From Mauremys mutica (lineage: Eukaryota > Chordata > Testudines > Geoemydidae): a DNA stretch of 64,000 nt. Each line of letters opens with the position of its first letter. Position 1 is the first letter of the stretch. The stretch covers positions 68,095,321 to 68,159,320 of the forward strand of contig NC_059075.1 in NCBI RefSeq assembly GCF_020497125.1, in the 5' to 3' direction. The notes under the pieces are model-generated. The model was not told the DNA's origin, ran no database searches, and saw only the letters and a list, made by a program, of their open reading frames with translations. Below are positions 34,486 through 45,326 of the stretch, in pieces. A program made the position numbers and the translations under genes.

Positions 34486-36585
34486 AACTTCAAGAAATGC
34501 ATTTGGCGTAACCTTGCACAGTTGGCCTGATGCATGCTGCTAATTGACGGATGTGATTTGGTTGGAAAGAATGCCGTAGAAGTAAGGCAAGTTGCCATGA
34601 ATGAATGTGATCATGAACGTTTAGCATGGACAATAGCATGAAAAGGTGAGGAGTCAAACTCTGGTGTGAAATTAAGGATTTAGGTCCTGTTCTGCTTCCA
34701 GTTATACCCGTACCAACCCCACTTAGCCAGTGGGATTCCATTCGTATAACTGGCATTTTTGGTGGAGAGTTGCCCAAATTAGTTGAAATTCTCACCTGGT
34801 TCTATCTTGGTTACTGCCCAAGAAGAGATGTAGGAGAGGGAAAAGAACTTCCCAAAATTCTCAGAGGTTACTGCGGGTCTTTTCATTTTGTAAGTTTTGA
34901 AGCATTTGGCCAGGCTCTCTCTCCCTTGCGTTTTGCCCTTTTTTTTTTTTTTTTATATAATTTATGGCCTCCTCTCTTCCCTCTTTCTTTCATACATACA
35001 TCTCAAATGTGGTATGTTCATTCAAGTCCCAAAGTTAGTTGTGTCCCACGCAGATTTAGCATCCCTTCTCTTTTACCATTGAAAAGTCCTTCTGCCAGAA
35101 ATAAAGTACCATGAAACTGAAGTTCTGGAAAGAGTTATTTACATAAAAGGAAGAAGTCCTACATTTTAAATCAAGTAAATTTGTGTCCCTCTCATTTTGG
35201 GTTCTTGTCACACATTGTGTCCCTCATTTATGCATTGCCAGGTTGAGAGGTGAGCTTTCAGGGGTAGAGGAGTGGAGTAGAAATCAGCTGATGAAAGCTT
35301 TCACTAAGGGAGAAAGGTTGAGAAATTGGTAGATTACATGTTTCACGCTATTCATGTGAGCTACAAAGGAAGGCTGCTATAAAAGCTGTATTTGAGATGT
35401 CTGTTTTTGGTTTTTGGTATTTTTTCCCCTTACCCGGCTGTCATTTAGTGTCAGTGCAGCTTTTCCTACAGGAAATGGCCATTTGATGGAAATTTCACTG
35501 CTCTCCATTTCAGGAGAAAATGTTGCTAGTTAATTAGGACAACATAGGAATCGAACTACAGTACCATCTTTGTTCTGAAGTAGCTCAAGTATGGGGACAA
35601 AGGGGGAATGAAACCTGATGAGCAGAGCCACTTGGGGGGAAAGCAGTTCAGTTTAACCTAACAAGCAAGCTTTGTGTGGTGTGGTGGTGGTTTTTTTTTT
35701 TAAGTTTAGGATTGCTGCAGGCAGCATAGCTCAGTAAACCGCCTTCAGCTTTCTAAAAGATGTATTTTGACCTCAGGAGTTATATTTTGATAGATCATTT
35801 TCCTTCCTCTGTAGTTGTTTTCATTTTTGACTTTTAAAGAACAGTGCTGTTTTTGCTCACATTCTTCATTATGATGTTTCCTTATTTAAACATGCAAGTG
35901 CATGTTCTCAAACAAATTATACTTGCATATAAATACATTGAAGAATCAATTGTGTGAAAAGTTGTCATTGGGAAATAGACCTAATAAAATAAAATACAGA
36001 GAGCTTCTCACACTTAAATTGGAGTCACTAATGCAGGGCCTTACAGGTACTACCATTGTTTTCTGGCACTCTCCTTTATATATACAGTGTGGATTACTGC
36101 CTTTGCCTCATGACAAGGAATCACACCCCGTGGAACAATGCTCTTTTGCTACATTTCATTACCCACAAATTATCTTGCAATCTTTACCCCTGATAAAGGA
36201 AGCCACAATGATTGGGGAACCAACCTGTGAATTTCTCTGCCTCAAATTTAGACTCTAGTAGGTCTTCTGCTTCAAACAAGCCAGCTTCACTTGCAGTTCA
36301 ATTAAATATGTTGCTGTTCTTTTATATGAGATGCATACGTTTATCACTTATCCCGGGGTTCTAAAACTGCCTATGTTTTTATTTAGGAGGTTGAAGTGTG
36401 TAGTCTCCAAGTACAGATTCGCTGGAGGTATAGTCCTCATCGGAGCTGCATTCTTTCTGTAGTAATTTTATGTGCATATTTGATATTCTATTGTCAACAC
36501 AGGAGTTACAGAATATAGTTAAGATGTACTGTTAAATATAGTATGCTACAATTCAGTTCCCTTCTTCTTTCTTCTGTTTGCCTAG
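34486..36585. other. DCAF5 intron, no gene seen
   Basis: T-rich runs at 34938-34955 and 35690-35702. No exon before the acceptor at 36586. The acceptor is preceded by a pyrimidine-rich CTTCTTCTTTCTTCTGTTTG stretch. Confidence 0.55.
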
Positions 36586-36713
36586 GTGGGATTGGCAGGG
36601 TTGTTAATGGTGCCTTTATGGTGTTGAAAGGTCATCGGTCAATTGTAAACCAGGTTCGGTTTAATCCCCATACCTACATGATTTGCTCCTCTGGCGTTGA
36701 AAAGATTATAAAG
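36586..36713 (+). CDS. DCAF5: DCAF5 penultimate coding exon (WD40 repeat)
   Basis: A 128-nt exon with acceptor TTTGCCTAG and donor AAG/GTAAGA. Its first two bases complete the glycine codon opened at 22494, and it ends on a codon boundary. It encodes GGIGRVVNGAFMVLKGHRSI, then VNQVRFNPHTYMICSSG and VEKIIK. GHRSIVNQVRFNPHTYMICSSG is a textbook WD40 repeat (GH dipeptide, hydrophobic strand, SSG). The repeat is completed by IWSPYK at the start of the last exon, so the WD motif straddles the final intron. A frame running upstream to 36543 and downstream to 36737 is intronic at both edges. Confidence 0.95.
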
Positions 36714-37615
36714 GTAAGAGAACGATCATTGTCATAAATACATTTTTCCTTTAAAAACTGATATTGAAACAGCACCTTTGTTTTATTAATGACTCACTTC
36801 CCCACCCCACCCCCCAAAAAAATGGTTTGATGCCAAGGGGGCTAATCCCTTTTATCTGTCTGGCCCCAAACAGGGTGTGTGTCCCATGAGTTGTCATGAC
36901 TTCATAGCAGCATAGTCTCTCATAGTATGAACTATGTTTTTAATGTATGTCTTGTAGACACTCTCTCCCTTTCATAATACCTACCATTTGCAATCATATT
37001 CCTGTGGCAACAACAGAAATTGCATACATAGAAAAGTAACATTAGGAAAATGTCTCTGTGGTTTTTTAGCTTTTTTTTTTTTTTTAATTTAATTTGTTCT
37101 GTATCCAGATGCTAAGAGTTAGCACCACATGACCTGCAGCCCTTAACTGATCATCAGCAAGTGCTGCTGTTTGGCAGCAGTATTCTGACGGCAGTGGCTC
37201 AAGTTGGCTAGCCGCTAGCCAATCAAGTGGACATCATTTGTCTCTTACCCAACTCTTTAATTTGGGCAACCTATTTTTTCCATATATTTGAATCCATATT
37301 ACACCAGTGCCATGTTCCTGATGTTAGACGTTTTCCCCTTTTTATATATATACATTTTTAATAGCAGATTTTTTCAGTTAAATATAGTGTTTGGCAAAAG
37401 TAGAATTTTCAATCTAAACCCCTTTGAATTTCAAATGGTATGGGGGCATACGGTCAGATCTGAATTTTGTGGATTTGAATCTTCCCCATGGTTTGTTTCC
37501 TGCTTGGGCCTGAAGGAAAAGGAACCTGTTTTCCAGTTTCATTTTGAGCATATCTAAAGTCTCATGAGATTTTGGCCCAAACTGGCGGAAATGTAGTAAG
37601 ATCAGTTATCTCATG
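36714..37615. other. Last DCAF5 intron, first part
   Basis: No gene or repeat recognised. There is a T15 run near 37071-37085 and an AT-rich stretch at 37340-37360. Confidence 0.5.
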
Positions 37616-37654
37616 CATCCGATGAAGTGGGTATTCACCCACGAAAGCTCATGC
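37615..37654 (+). ncRNA. Hammerhead-like fold with one core substitution
   Basis: GCAT (stem I), CCGATGA (core, with C where the hammerhead has the conserved U of C-U-G-A), GTGGG/CCCAC stem II with loop TATTCA, GAAA, GC-UC, then ATGC closing stem I. The architecture is complete, but the U-to-C change in the core should weaken or abolish cleavage. The first G is shared with the target duplication. Confidence 0.35.
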
Positions 37655-37729
37655 TCCAAAACGTCTATAAGGTGCCACAAGACTCTTTGCTGCTTTTACA
37701 GATCCAGACTAACACGGCTACCCCTCTGA
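37616..37729 (+). mobile_element. Solo Penelope-like (?) short retroelement, 13-bp target duplication
   Basis: A 114-bp copy running from CATCCGATGAAGTGGG to CGGCTACCCCTCTGA. It is flanked by CAGTTATCTCATG (37603-37615) and CAGATATCTCATG (37730-37742), a 13-bp duplication with one mismatch. The middle lacks part of the ACGTCTGTTAGTCTATAAGG segment seen in other copies (here ACGTCTATAAGG). It is not inverted. Its 5' end falls at the same point as the apex of the fold-back copies. Confidence 0.75.
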
Positions 37730-37742
37730 CAGATATCTCATG

Positions 37743-40522
37743 TGATTTCTGACATTTTGGGCTGAAACATCCTGGAAGACTTCAGTACAACTGAACCTTA
37801 GCCTATACCTGTCCCAAGTACTACCTCCTGGGTCCATTTCTAATTTTTCACAAAAAAAAATTGGAGCTGTATAAGTTACCATATCTTTGTATGTATTCAA
37901 GAGGGGATGGACATTGCTAGGTGTCAGAATTGTCTCTTCTCTGTATTCTGCATTTTAAAATGTGCAGAATTTTCAGAAGACCAGTGACTACCAGAAACTA
38001 CATGGAATGCAGAGGTATATCCTATTTTGCTATCAAGTACTTCTCTTGAGGGCGTAAGATGAGTTGGCTTCTGTTCCTGAGTTGTCCTAGGTGTTTGTAC
38101 AGCACCTACCATGCTTTGCATGCCACTGCAACGGAAATAAGTAATTCTGTTTCACTGTTCCTGTTGACAGACCTAGACTGACCAAATTTCTAACCATGAA
38201 AACTGATCCTGCTTCAAACCATTTGCTTGAATGGCTTTGTAAGATTCTTGAGTGCACATGGCTGTAAAGGATGTTGAGTATAACTAAATGCTTTTAGTCA
38301 GTTAGAAATTGACCTTTACCCTGCCAAGGAATGTTTTAATAGTCTGCAACTTAGGGATGAGACGTGGCCCAAATCCTTGGGAACATGGCCCAATGCCCAT
38401 CTGCTTCATTCACATTCCAACTATTAACAGCCTTTAGAATATTATTCTAGTTCCACTTTCTTCTTCGAGTCTTCCTCTGACACATTAGTTTTGCATCTCC
38501 ACTTTCTTCCTCTTCTTTCTTTCCATTTTCATTTATATTCTCCTGAGAGTCTTGTGTATGTTTTTAAAACAAAAGAAAATATCTGGCTTGCATCATCCTA
38601 AGTATGGATTTTGACAAAGTGTGTTGTATAGTCTTTAGAAGCTTATTGACTTTCAATTTCTAACAGACTGCCTGTTTCTATTTAAATACAATTCTGCCAG
38701 AGGAATTTTTGGCTCTGTGAACTTAATTCATGCAGTCTAAAGTCTCTCTCTTTGGATTTTGGTTATATTGACCCTTTACCCTGTGAATCCTTCCTGCATG
38801 ACTGTGCTTAGTCTGTTGGATTAATTTTGGCATAAACACATCCCCTGTGTTGCTTTTGTGTACTCTTTTTTTTTTTTTTCTTTTCCTCTTTGTCTAATGA
38901 TTAAAAGCTTGGTTCAGTTAAGTGTTCATTCATAGGTTGTGTAACTTTTGAAAACCACTCTGCTCCAGCGCTTCCTTTAAAAGACAATTTCTGTTGTCTC
39001 AGTGTGTGTGATGGAACTTGCTTATCTGCTTTGAAACAACTGAAGTCTTCAAGATCACAAGCTGGAAACAAATCAATGGGGGAAAAAGTTTAATAAAATC
39101 CAGGCAACTCCACACATGAAAGTGGCAGAACTTCTTGCCCTTTGGTTGTTGTACATCATCGGTCTGGCTCAGCTAATTATGCTTCTCATTTAGGGGCCAG
39201 CATGTCTTGAGTTCAAGTCTGTTGCCAGCATTTGAGCTCATTTCCAGTGTTGAGCTCTGCACTGCAGTACTGCAGGTGAAGGTTCCTAACCTATTAGAGG
39301 TACCATCTTGAATAGCAGCAGTTACCAAACTGATCTGCAGAGCAATTGCTCGTCATGGGAAGTAGGTAGGTTACATGGTGCTGGCTGCTTCTCTTCGTTT
39401 GCAGTTCCTGTTACAAGTGTCCAGTGCTCTTCATTGCAAGGAAAAGTCTGGCGGCCAATAAAAGCAGCTGCTTGTAAGAAGGTAGAAGTTAGCTGCCTCT
39501 GCTCAGGGTCCATGCTATGTATTTGGATGAGAGGATTCAGGAAGTATGAGAGGGAATGATGTCCATGGAAAAGAGGAAGAAAAGGACCAGGTGGCAGAGA
39601 TGCATGTGGAGGGCAGCCGGAGACAGAACAGGTGGACGGAAAAGATGAGATGAAGAGCAACAGGAGATGGCTTTTTATTGCATTAAAGCCTCTCAAAATG
39701 TATATCCTTTCCTAATGTAACTTTTTCATGTAAGCAATTGCTGTAGCTGCCCCAGGGATGTCATGATATTGTAAGTGAGAGGGGAGATGCACAATGGACC
39801 TCTACAGCTAGTTTTCAAATCACTTTCTTAAAAGCTCTCATCTTCCCTTTACTGCCACTCGAAAAAATCCTTTTTATTTTTTTAAATGAAAATATAAAGA
39901 CAACCATTCAGCTATTGACTAGTGTTCCATTTCCTCAGCTATATGAGGTCTGTGATGAGCTAAAAGTGTGGATACAAGCAATTGTTTGGGTTTTAATTTT
40001 TAGACTAGCTTTACTAAATTTAGCACTTATTGAAGACAGACACTGCTAGCACCAACATCTAGGTATAAAACAGACAAGCTATTTGAAATTCCCACGCACT
40101 TCTGTCAACACACTTGCTATTTTAGTGCTGGGTCCCAAATTAAGGTGAAATTAATCTCTGGCTTAACTCTAATAAAATCAGTGGTCTTACTCCAGGGGTG
40201 GCTTTGGCCTTTGATTTTTAAAATGAACCCACATGAATATATCTCATTGGCTTGGACTTCTGATGTTCACCAGACCTGAAAACATGGCATGTAAGAAGCT
40301 TTAAATTCAAATCTGGATGCTTATTTTGAGGGTATAGTTAAACCCAGAGTACTTCAAACATTGAGCCCCATCATGCTCATTTTGCTCAGGATTATAATGT
40401 GTTTGAATCCATATTACCAGAGAGGAAATGTTGGATGCATTAACCCCGGGTATAGCTCGCTCTCTCTTTCCAAGTGCAGGCTTCTGAAGGGAGGACATGG
40501 TTTTGAAGAGCGTAGAAGTGAG
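37743..40522. other. Last DCAF5 intron, middle
   Basis: No gene recognised. A T13 run lies near 38866-38879. Open frames around 39308-39696 lack family features. Confidence 0.5.
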
Positions 40523-40732
40523 ACAGCTCAATGGGGGTGGGATAGCTCAGTGGTTTGAGCATTGGCCTGCTAAACCCAGGGTTGTGAGTTCAATCCTTGA
40601 GGAGACCACTTAGGGATCTGGGGCAAAAATTGGTCCTGCTAGTGAAGGCAGGGGGCTGGACTCGATGACCTTTCAAGGTCCCTTCCAGTTCTAGGAGATT
40701 GGTATATCTCCAATTATTACCTTTATTACCTT
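40523..40732 (+). mobile_element. tRNA-derived SINE with CR1-like tail, 10-bp target duplication
   Basis: The head contains an A-box-like TAGCTCAGTGGTTTGAGC and a B-box-like GGTTGTGAGTTCAATCC (40580-40596), the internal RNA polymerase III promoter. The 3' part, GGGGGCTGGACTCGATGACC then TTTCAAGGTCCCTTCCAG, matches CR1 3' ends elsewhere in the window, and the tail is built of ATTACCTTT units. Identical TAGAAGTGAG copies at 40513-40522 and 40733-40742 bound it. The good match of boxes and duplication suggests a fairly young insertion. It depends on CR1 reverse transcriptase for movement. Confidence 0.93.
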
Positions 40733-40742
40733 TAGAAGTGAG

Positions 40743-41776
40743 TTAAGGTACTGGTGTCATAGCTGCCCTTTGCAGTTTTATTTAGTTTAACATCTTTCCT
40801 ACAAACTGCATTGCAAAATCCTTTACAATTAAATGATAGAATGAAATAATTGTCTTACACAGAGAGAGGTCTGTGCATCTGGGCAGGGGATGCTGGGAGT
40901 ACAGAGAGCATGTCCATAGGACACAAACTAAAGCAAGTCCAGGGAGAATTTTAAGAATGAAAGCCATTTTACATTAAATTCTAAAATGAATAGCAGCTTT
41001 GGAGTTTGAAGATGAGTGATGTTGTTCGATTTGTTTGAAAATTACCAGTGTATCAAATATAGGAAAATCTTTTCACCCTTGTTTCTATGGTGACAAGACA
41101 ATGTCTACATGGCTATCTGCTGCTGCTTGGCAGGATAATCTGATGTAGTCAGGTGGCTCTAATTATTTTCACTTACATTGAGAGCATAACCTTTTTTCAG
41201 TTATTTTGACATGGTATATAAATTATGTGCAGTACCTCATGGATTTTCCTGGATTATGACCTCTCCCCAAGTCTGAGACACTTGGGGCTGCATTTCTCTT
41301 CCTGTGAATTACAAAGGCAACTCACTTGCATGATCATCCAAGCATCCTCGTCTCTGACCAGGCAGATAATTCTGCACTCAGATATCTGTTGCCATCCCAG
41401 GTTATAAAACCAAAATTTGGGACAAGTGGAAGTAGTGTTTGTCACCTCTCCTCTTTCTACCAGGAGATGAATTATTTTAGGGATTGTTAGCTACCAAGCT
41501 TATTATCTCCATTTGTTCCACATCCCTCAGTGTGGTGGTCACCCAGACAGGACAGGCAAAAGTCCAAGACATTTTGTTTATGAAGAAACCCAGTTCAGGT
41601 TCCTCCAAGAGAAACTGCCCCAGTTGCTCCCAAACCAGGAGAGACTCCTCCAGAGATGCTTTCACAGGAGCAGGCCAGATCAGTTTTCTTTCAGTGCTTG
41701 GGACCTAGTTCCTGTTCTGTACAATCAGGCATATTTTTGGGGAAGAAATACAAAAATTCAAAACTATAGTGCTGTG
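40743..41776. other. Last DCAF5 intron, no gene seen
   Basis: Unique-looking. Overlapping frames at 41477-41708 on both strands have no recognisable domain. Confidence 0.5.
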
Positions 41777-41963
41777 TCATTGCTGTGTAGCCTTCTGGGC
41801 TCAGGCAGGAGCCCAGGCTCTGGGAGGTCCTAGAGAACCCCAGCTCCAGCCTAAGCCCGGAAGTCTACACAGCAATGAAGCAGTCCCACAGCCCGAGCCA
41901 TGCGAACCCGAGTTGGCTGGCATGGGCCAACTGCAGGGGTTTTTTTGCTGTGTAGACATACCC
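41777..41963. mobile_element. GC-rich MITE, left end missing
   Basis: The right end is GCTGTGTAGACATACCC, the reverse complement of the GGGTATGTCTACAC terminus at 42934. The interior shows nested inverted repeats: TCTGGGCTCAGGCAGGAGCC against its complement in CAGCTCCAGCCTAAGCCC, and TTGCTGTGTAG against CTACACAGCAA. No matching left terminus was found, so the copy is truncated. Non-coding. Confidence 0.6.
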
Positions 41964-42933
41964 TCAGTCTCCCTGCTGCCAGTTCCAGTGGCCTTTGCCT
42001 GCTAGGAGAAGCAGTTCTGGGATGCTCAGTTGCTCTGTGTGGAATGGCACATATGCAGTTCGCATGGGTGGCATGTGAACCGCCAGCTGGGGGAGGTTAG
42101 CCCTCAGCCCCATCCCTTGCACCCAAGGCCCTGCCCCTTCTGTGTTTCCCCCAATCCCGCCGCTGGAGCCCAGAGTCCTTTTCACTGTGGCTGCAGGCCC
42201 TGCCCCAGGCTAACCCCCCTAGCCCTGGGAGGGGGGTGGCGTGGCCCCATCCCAGGAGTGCCAGGAGGGTTGTCAGGCCCCTCAGTCCCAGAGCACGGGG
42301 AGGGAAGGCAGGTGGCGTGGCCCAAGCCAGGACTACCACACAGGGAGACTGGAGCCATGCAGAATGGGAAGCAGGAGGGGGAAGGCCTGGGGGCAGAGTG
42401 TGGGCAGGGTCACGCCGTTTGGGGAGGCACAGTCTCCCCCAGCCTCTGACACCCAATGCCCATGGCACTCCAGTAGGCATGTGAGACAGGATGGAACATG
42501 CTTAGTACAGATGGACTCTGCAGAGAATTTAGCAGCCAAATTCTAACTAGTCTCTACTGAGCATTTACAAACTGAAATATTTCAAAAGCTCATAACTTGG
42601 CCAAATTTGGACACTTTTCACAGGAACAGCAAAAGGCACATCCCTGACGGAGCCTCCTTCCTTGACAAATTTAAAATTCTTGCTGCTAAGCATGTAGACT
42701 CCCAAGTTTCTCAATGAAATTATGGTTGTAAACATTTTTTTAACATGGGCAAAACCAGTATAGTTTTTCCTGTTCTTTCTGGGAAATGACTCAACCATTT
42801 TTTCTATAACTCCTATAAAGTCAGTCTGAGGCAGACACCCAGCATGGAAACTTGCAGCCCCAACAATTAGTTTGGCAACGTTCTAAGGGACTGAAAATTG
42901 GGTCTTTATAATGGAAGCATTGGGCAACCCTGA
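41964..42933. repeat. GC-rich unclassified segment (42060-42480) and flank
   Basis: Between 42060 and 42480 the DNA is strongly GC-rich, with many CCCC/GGGG blocks but modest CpG, unlike a promoter CpG island. Long overlapping open frames occur here on both strands (up to 139 codons) simply because stop codons are rare in GC-rich DNA. It may be part of a repeat, but no ends are seen. Confidence 0.35.
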
Positions 42934-43690
42934 GGGTATGTCTACACTACGAAATTGGGTCGATTTTATAGAAGTCAATTTTTAGAAACCGATTTTATAC
43001 AGTCAATTGCGTATGTCCACACTAAGCGCATTAAGTCGGCGGAGTGCGTCCTCACTACCGTGGCTAGCATTGACTTACAAAGCGGTGCACTGTGGGTAGC
43101 TATCCCACAGTTCCCGCAGTCTCCACTGCCCATTGGAATTCTGGGTTAAGCTCCCAATGCCTGATGGGGCAAAAACATTGTCACGGTTGGTTTTGGGTAC
43201 ATGTCGTCAGGCCTCCCTACGTGAAAGCAACGGCAGACAATCATTTTGCACCTTTTTTCCTGGGTTACCCATGCAGATGCCTTACCACAGCAAGCATGGA
43301 GCCCGCTCAGCTCACCGTCACCATACGTCTTCTGGGTGCTGCTAGCAGATGCAGTACTGCATTGTTACACCACAGCAGCTCCTTGCCTTTGTGGCAGATG
43401 GTGCAGTAGGACTGATAGCCATCGTACATCTCCGGGTGCTCCTGGCAGACCTCGGTGAGGTCGATCAGGGCGTCTGGACAGACATGGCTCTTAGAGCACC
43501 GAATGGGAGCCAGAGACTCCAGGTTATTCTCTTCTTTAAGTTTCTTCTCATGGAGATTCAGTCCTGCCTGGAATATCATGCAAGCTGAAGGCTTCTGCCT
43601 CAGGCTGCTCTCCCAGCCGGCAGCACCGCATGGTCGCACCTACCCCGGCCTACCCCTTGCTCCCATGGCTCTTGAAGCCTGGACAGTAGT

Positions 43691-44020
43691 ATGGAGCAGT
43701 TCAATTACAGGCTGAGCAAGTGCAGAATGGTGGTAGAATTTGCCTTTGGACGTTTAAACGTTTGCTGGCGCTTTTTGCTGACTAAGTCAGACCTCAGCAC
43801 AACCAACGTTCCCATTGTTATTGCTGCTTGCTGTGTGCTCCATAATATCTGTGAGAGTAAGGGGGAGACATTTATGGTGGGGTGGGAGGTTGAGGCAAAT
43901 CGCCTGGTGTCCGATTTTGAGCAGCCAGACACCAGGGTGATTAGAAGATCACAGCAAGGCGCGCTGCACATCAGAGAGGCTTTGAAAACCAGTTTCATGA
44001 CTGGCCAGGCTTCGGTGTGA
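43691..44020 (+). pseudogene. Harbinger transposase, C-terminal part
   Basis: The 109-codon open frame reads RLSKCRMVVEFAFGRLNVCW, then DLSTTNVPIVIAACCVLHNI and CESKGE. The FGRL-x-x-x-W and VLHNIC motifs are hallmarks of the C-terminal end of the DDE nuclease fold in PIF/Harbinger transposases (HARBI1 family). The catalytic aspartates lie further upstream in the family and are not found here. The region before 43640 instead shows leader-type sequence, so the middle of the gene is deleted. The frame is intact to its stop, suggesting modest age. It has no catalytic potential as it stands. Confidence 0.85.
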
Positions 44021-44159
44021 CAGTTGTGTGTTTCTCCTTGATGCAAACCTGCCCTCTTTGTTGATTTTAATACCCTGTAAGCCAAACACCCTCCCCCCTT
44101 CGAAATAAAATAACTATTGTTTTGAAACCATGCATTCTTTCTTTATTTAATTTTTTTTT

Positions 44160-44615
44160 TTAAATGAGATAATGGACACGGTAGCCTGGGTGGGGTTGGG
44201 GAGGAGGGAAGGACAAGGCCACATTGCTTATTGTAGCCACACTAAAAATCAAACTGTTCGAATGACAGCCTGCTGTTGCTTGGGCCATCCTCTGGAGTGG
44301 AGTGGCAGGGCGACCAGAGCCTTCCCCCCCACCCCCCAGCGTGGAACATGGGGAGGAGGGTAGGCGGTTATACAGTGGATGCAGTGGGGGTCTGTGCTCT
44401 TGTTGGCTTTTCTGCCGCTCCAACAGATGCTTCATCATGTCCATTTGCTCCCCCAACAGACGCTTCATCATGTCCGTTTGCGATGCTGAGGCTAATGGGG
44501 GGAGCATCCTGCCTCCGCGCTCACTTAATTCTTTCCTGGCCTCTGCCACTGAATGCCTCCATGCATTAAGCTGTGCCTTATCAGTGCAGGAGGACTGCAT
44601 GAGCTCGGAAAACAT
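44160..44615 (-). pseudogene. Harbinger Myb-like accessory protein, C-terminal part
   Basis: The minus-strand frame of 151 codons starts MFSELMQSSCTDKAQLNAWR. It contains KELSERGGRMLPPLASASQT and two related helices, DMMKRLLGEQ and DMMKHLLERQ, then a Pro-rich tail. PIF/Harbinger elements encode a separate Myb/SANT-type protein that helps the transposase reach DNA and the nucleus, and its C-terminus typically has such a Met/Leu helical repeat. The N-terminal DNA-binding domain is missing. Just upstream, 44706-44921 on the minus strand looks like the leader of this gene, so a deletion joins leader to C-terminus near 44620-44706. The call is inference from arrangement and recall. Confidence 0.65.
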
Positions 44616-45101
44616 GTCATCGCGAGTGTGTGTGGTTTTTTTTCTCTGCCTTCTAATCTGCGATAACCTCAGGGACGGAGATGATAGGAGGAGCGTAGAA
44701 ACATTCTACGATTCTGGGGGGACTGTATGGTAACCTGTGCTGCTGAGTTTGCCATGCTGACCAAACAGTAAATGAAATTCAAAAGTTCCTGGGGCTTTTC
44801 CTGTATACCTGACTAGTGCATCGAAGTTCAAAGTGCTGTCCAGAGCAGTCACAATGGAGTACTCTGGGATAGCTCCCAGAGGCCATCTGGAAATAAAATA
44901 AAGAGGATCTAAGTATTGCATTAGCTAGTGCATCCCATGATCCCTACAGAGCATTGGTATTTTGTTCTTTCATCGAGAAACCTCTAGCAGCCCTGGGCTC
45001 TGCATCAGTAGCATAGCCAAGACTGTTGACATTGACTGACTCAATTTCCCAACATCACTGCCCAGCTCCCCTTCAAAAGTAGCAGCATAAATAAATATCT
45101 A

Positions 45102-45314
45102 GAAGCAGCAAAGAATCCTGTGGCACCTTATAGACTAACAGACGTTTTGCAGCATGAGCTTTCGTGGGTGAATACCCACTTCTTCGGATGCAAGAAGAAG
45201 AAGTGGGTATTCACCCACGAAAGCTCATGCTGCAAAACGTCTGTTAGTCTATAAGGTGCCATAGGATTCTTTGCTGCTTCTACAGAACCAGACTAACACG
45301 GCTACCCCTCTGAT
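45102..45314 (+). mobile_element. Fold-back Penelope-like (?) retroelement, 12-bp target duplication
   Basis: A 213-bp fold-back unit very like the one at 34257. It is flanked by AATAAATATCTA at 45090-45101 and 45315-45326. The left arm begins GAAGCAGCAAAGAATCCTGT and the right arm ends CTACCCCTCTGA(T). The arms meet around the spacer GGATGCAA (45186-45193), which is the exact reverse complement of the spacer in the 34257 copy. The right arm has an extra AAG. It lies 0.7 kb before the last DCAF5 exon. Confidence 0.75.
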
Positions 45315-45326
45315 AATAAATATCTA

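Larger units (their letters stand above)
42934..44890. mobile_element. PIF/Harbinger DNA transposon, internally deleted
   Basis: The left terminus GGGTATGTCTACACTACG is followed by a characteristic subterminal region (GTGCACTGTGGGTAGCTATC then CCACAGTTCCCGCAGTC). The element carries the C-terminal part of a Harbinger transposase on the plus strand and part of a Myb-like protein on the minus strand, arranged tail to tail. Polyadenylation signals for the two genes lie only about 33 bp apart: AATAAA at 44104-44109 (plus) and TTTATT at 44142-44147 (minus). The right side carries the usual GGAGTACTCTGGGATAGCTC then CCAGAGGCC and stops near 44885-44890 without a right inverted repeat. The copy sits about 1.1 kb before the last DCAF5 exon. 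Confidence 0.85.

Noticed and set aside
40540..40600. Functional tRNA gene
   Set aside because: The A-box and B-box belong to a SINE head with a CR1-like tail and target duplication; there is no tRNA cloverleaf 3' half.
42060..42480. CpG-island promoter of a downstream gene
   Set aside because: It is GC-rich but not notably CpG-rich, and it lies inside a DCAF5 intron among repeats.
41769..42546. Overlapping open frames up to 139 codons on both strands
   Set aside because: They come from GC-rich DNA with few stop codons and from a MITE; there are no domains or splice-bounded homology.
43307..43639. 110-codon minus-strand frame within the Harbinger element
   Set aside because: It lies in the leader part of the transposon. 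It shows no recognisable domain, and the plus strand carries the transposase leader.
44706..44921. 71-codon minus-strand frame as a separate gene
   Set aside because: It fits the leader region of the Harbinger Myb-like gene and crosses the element edge.
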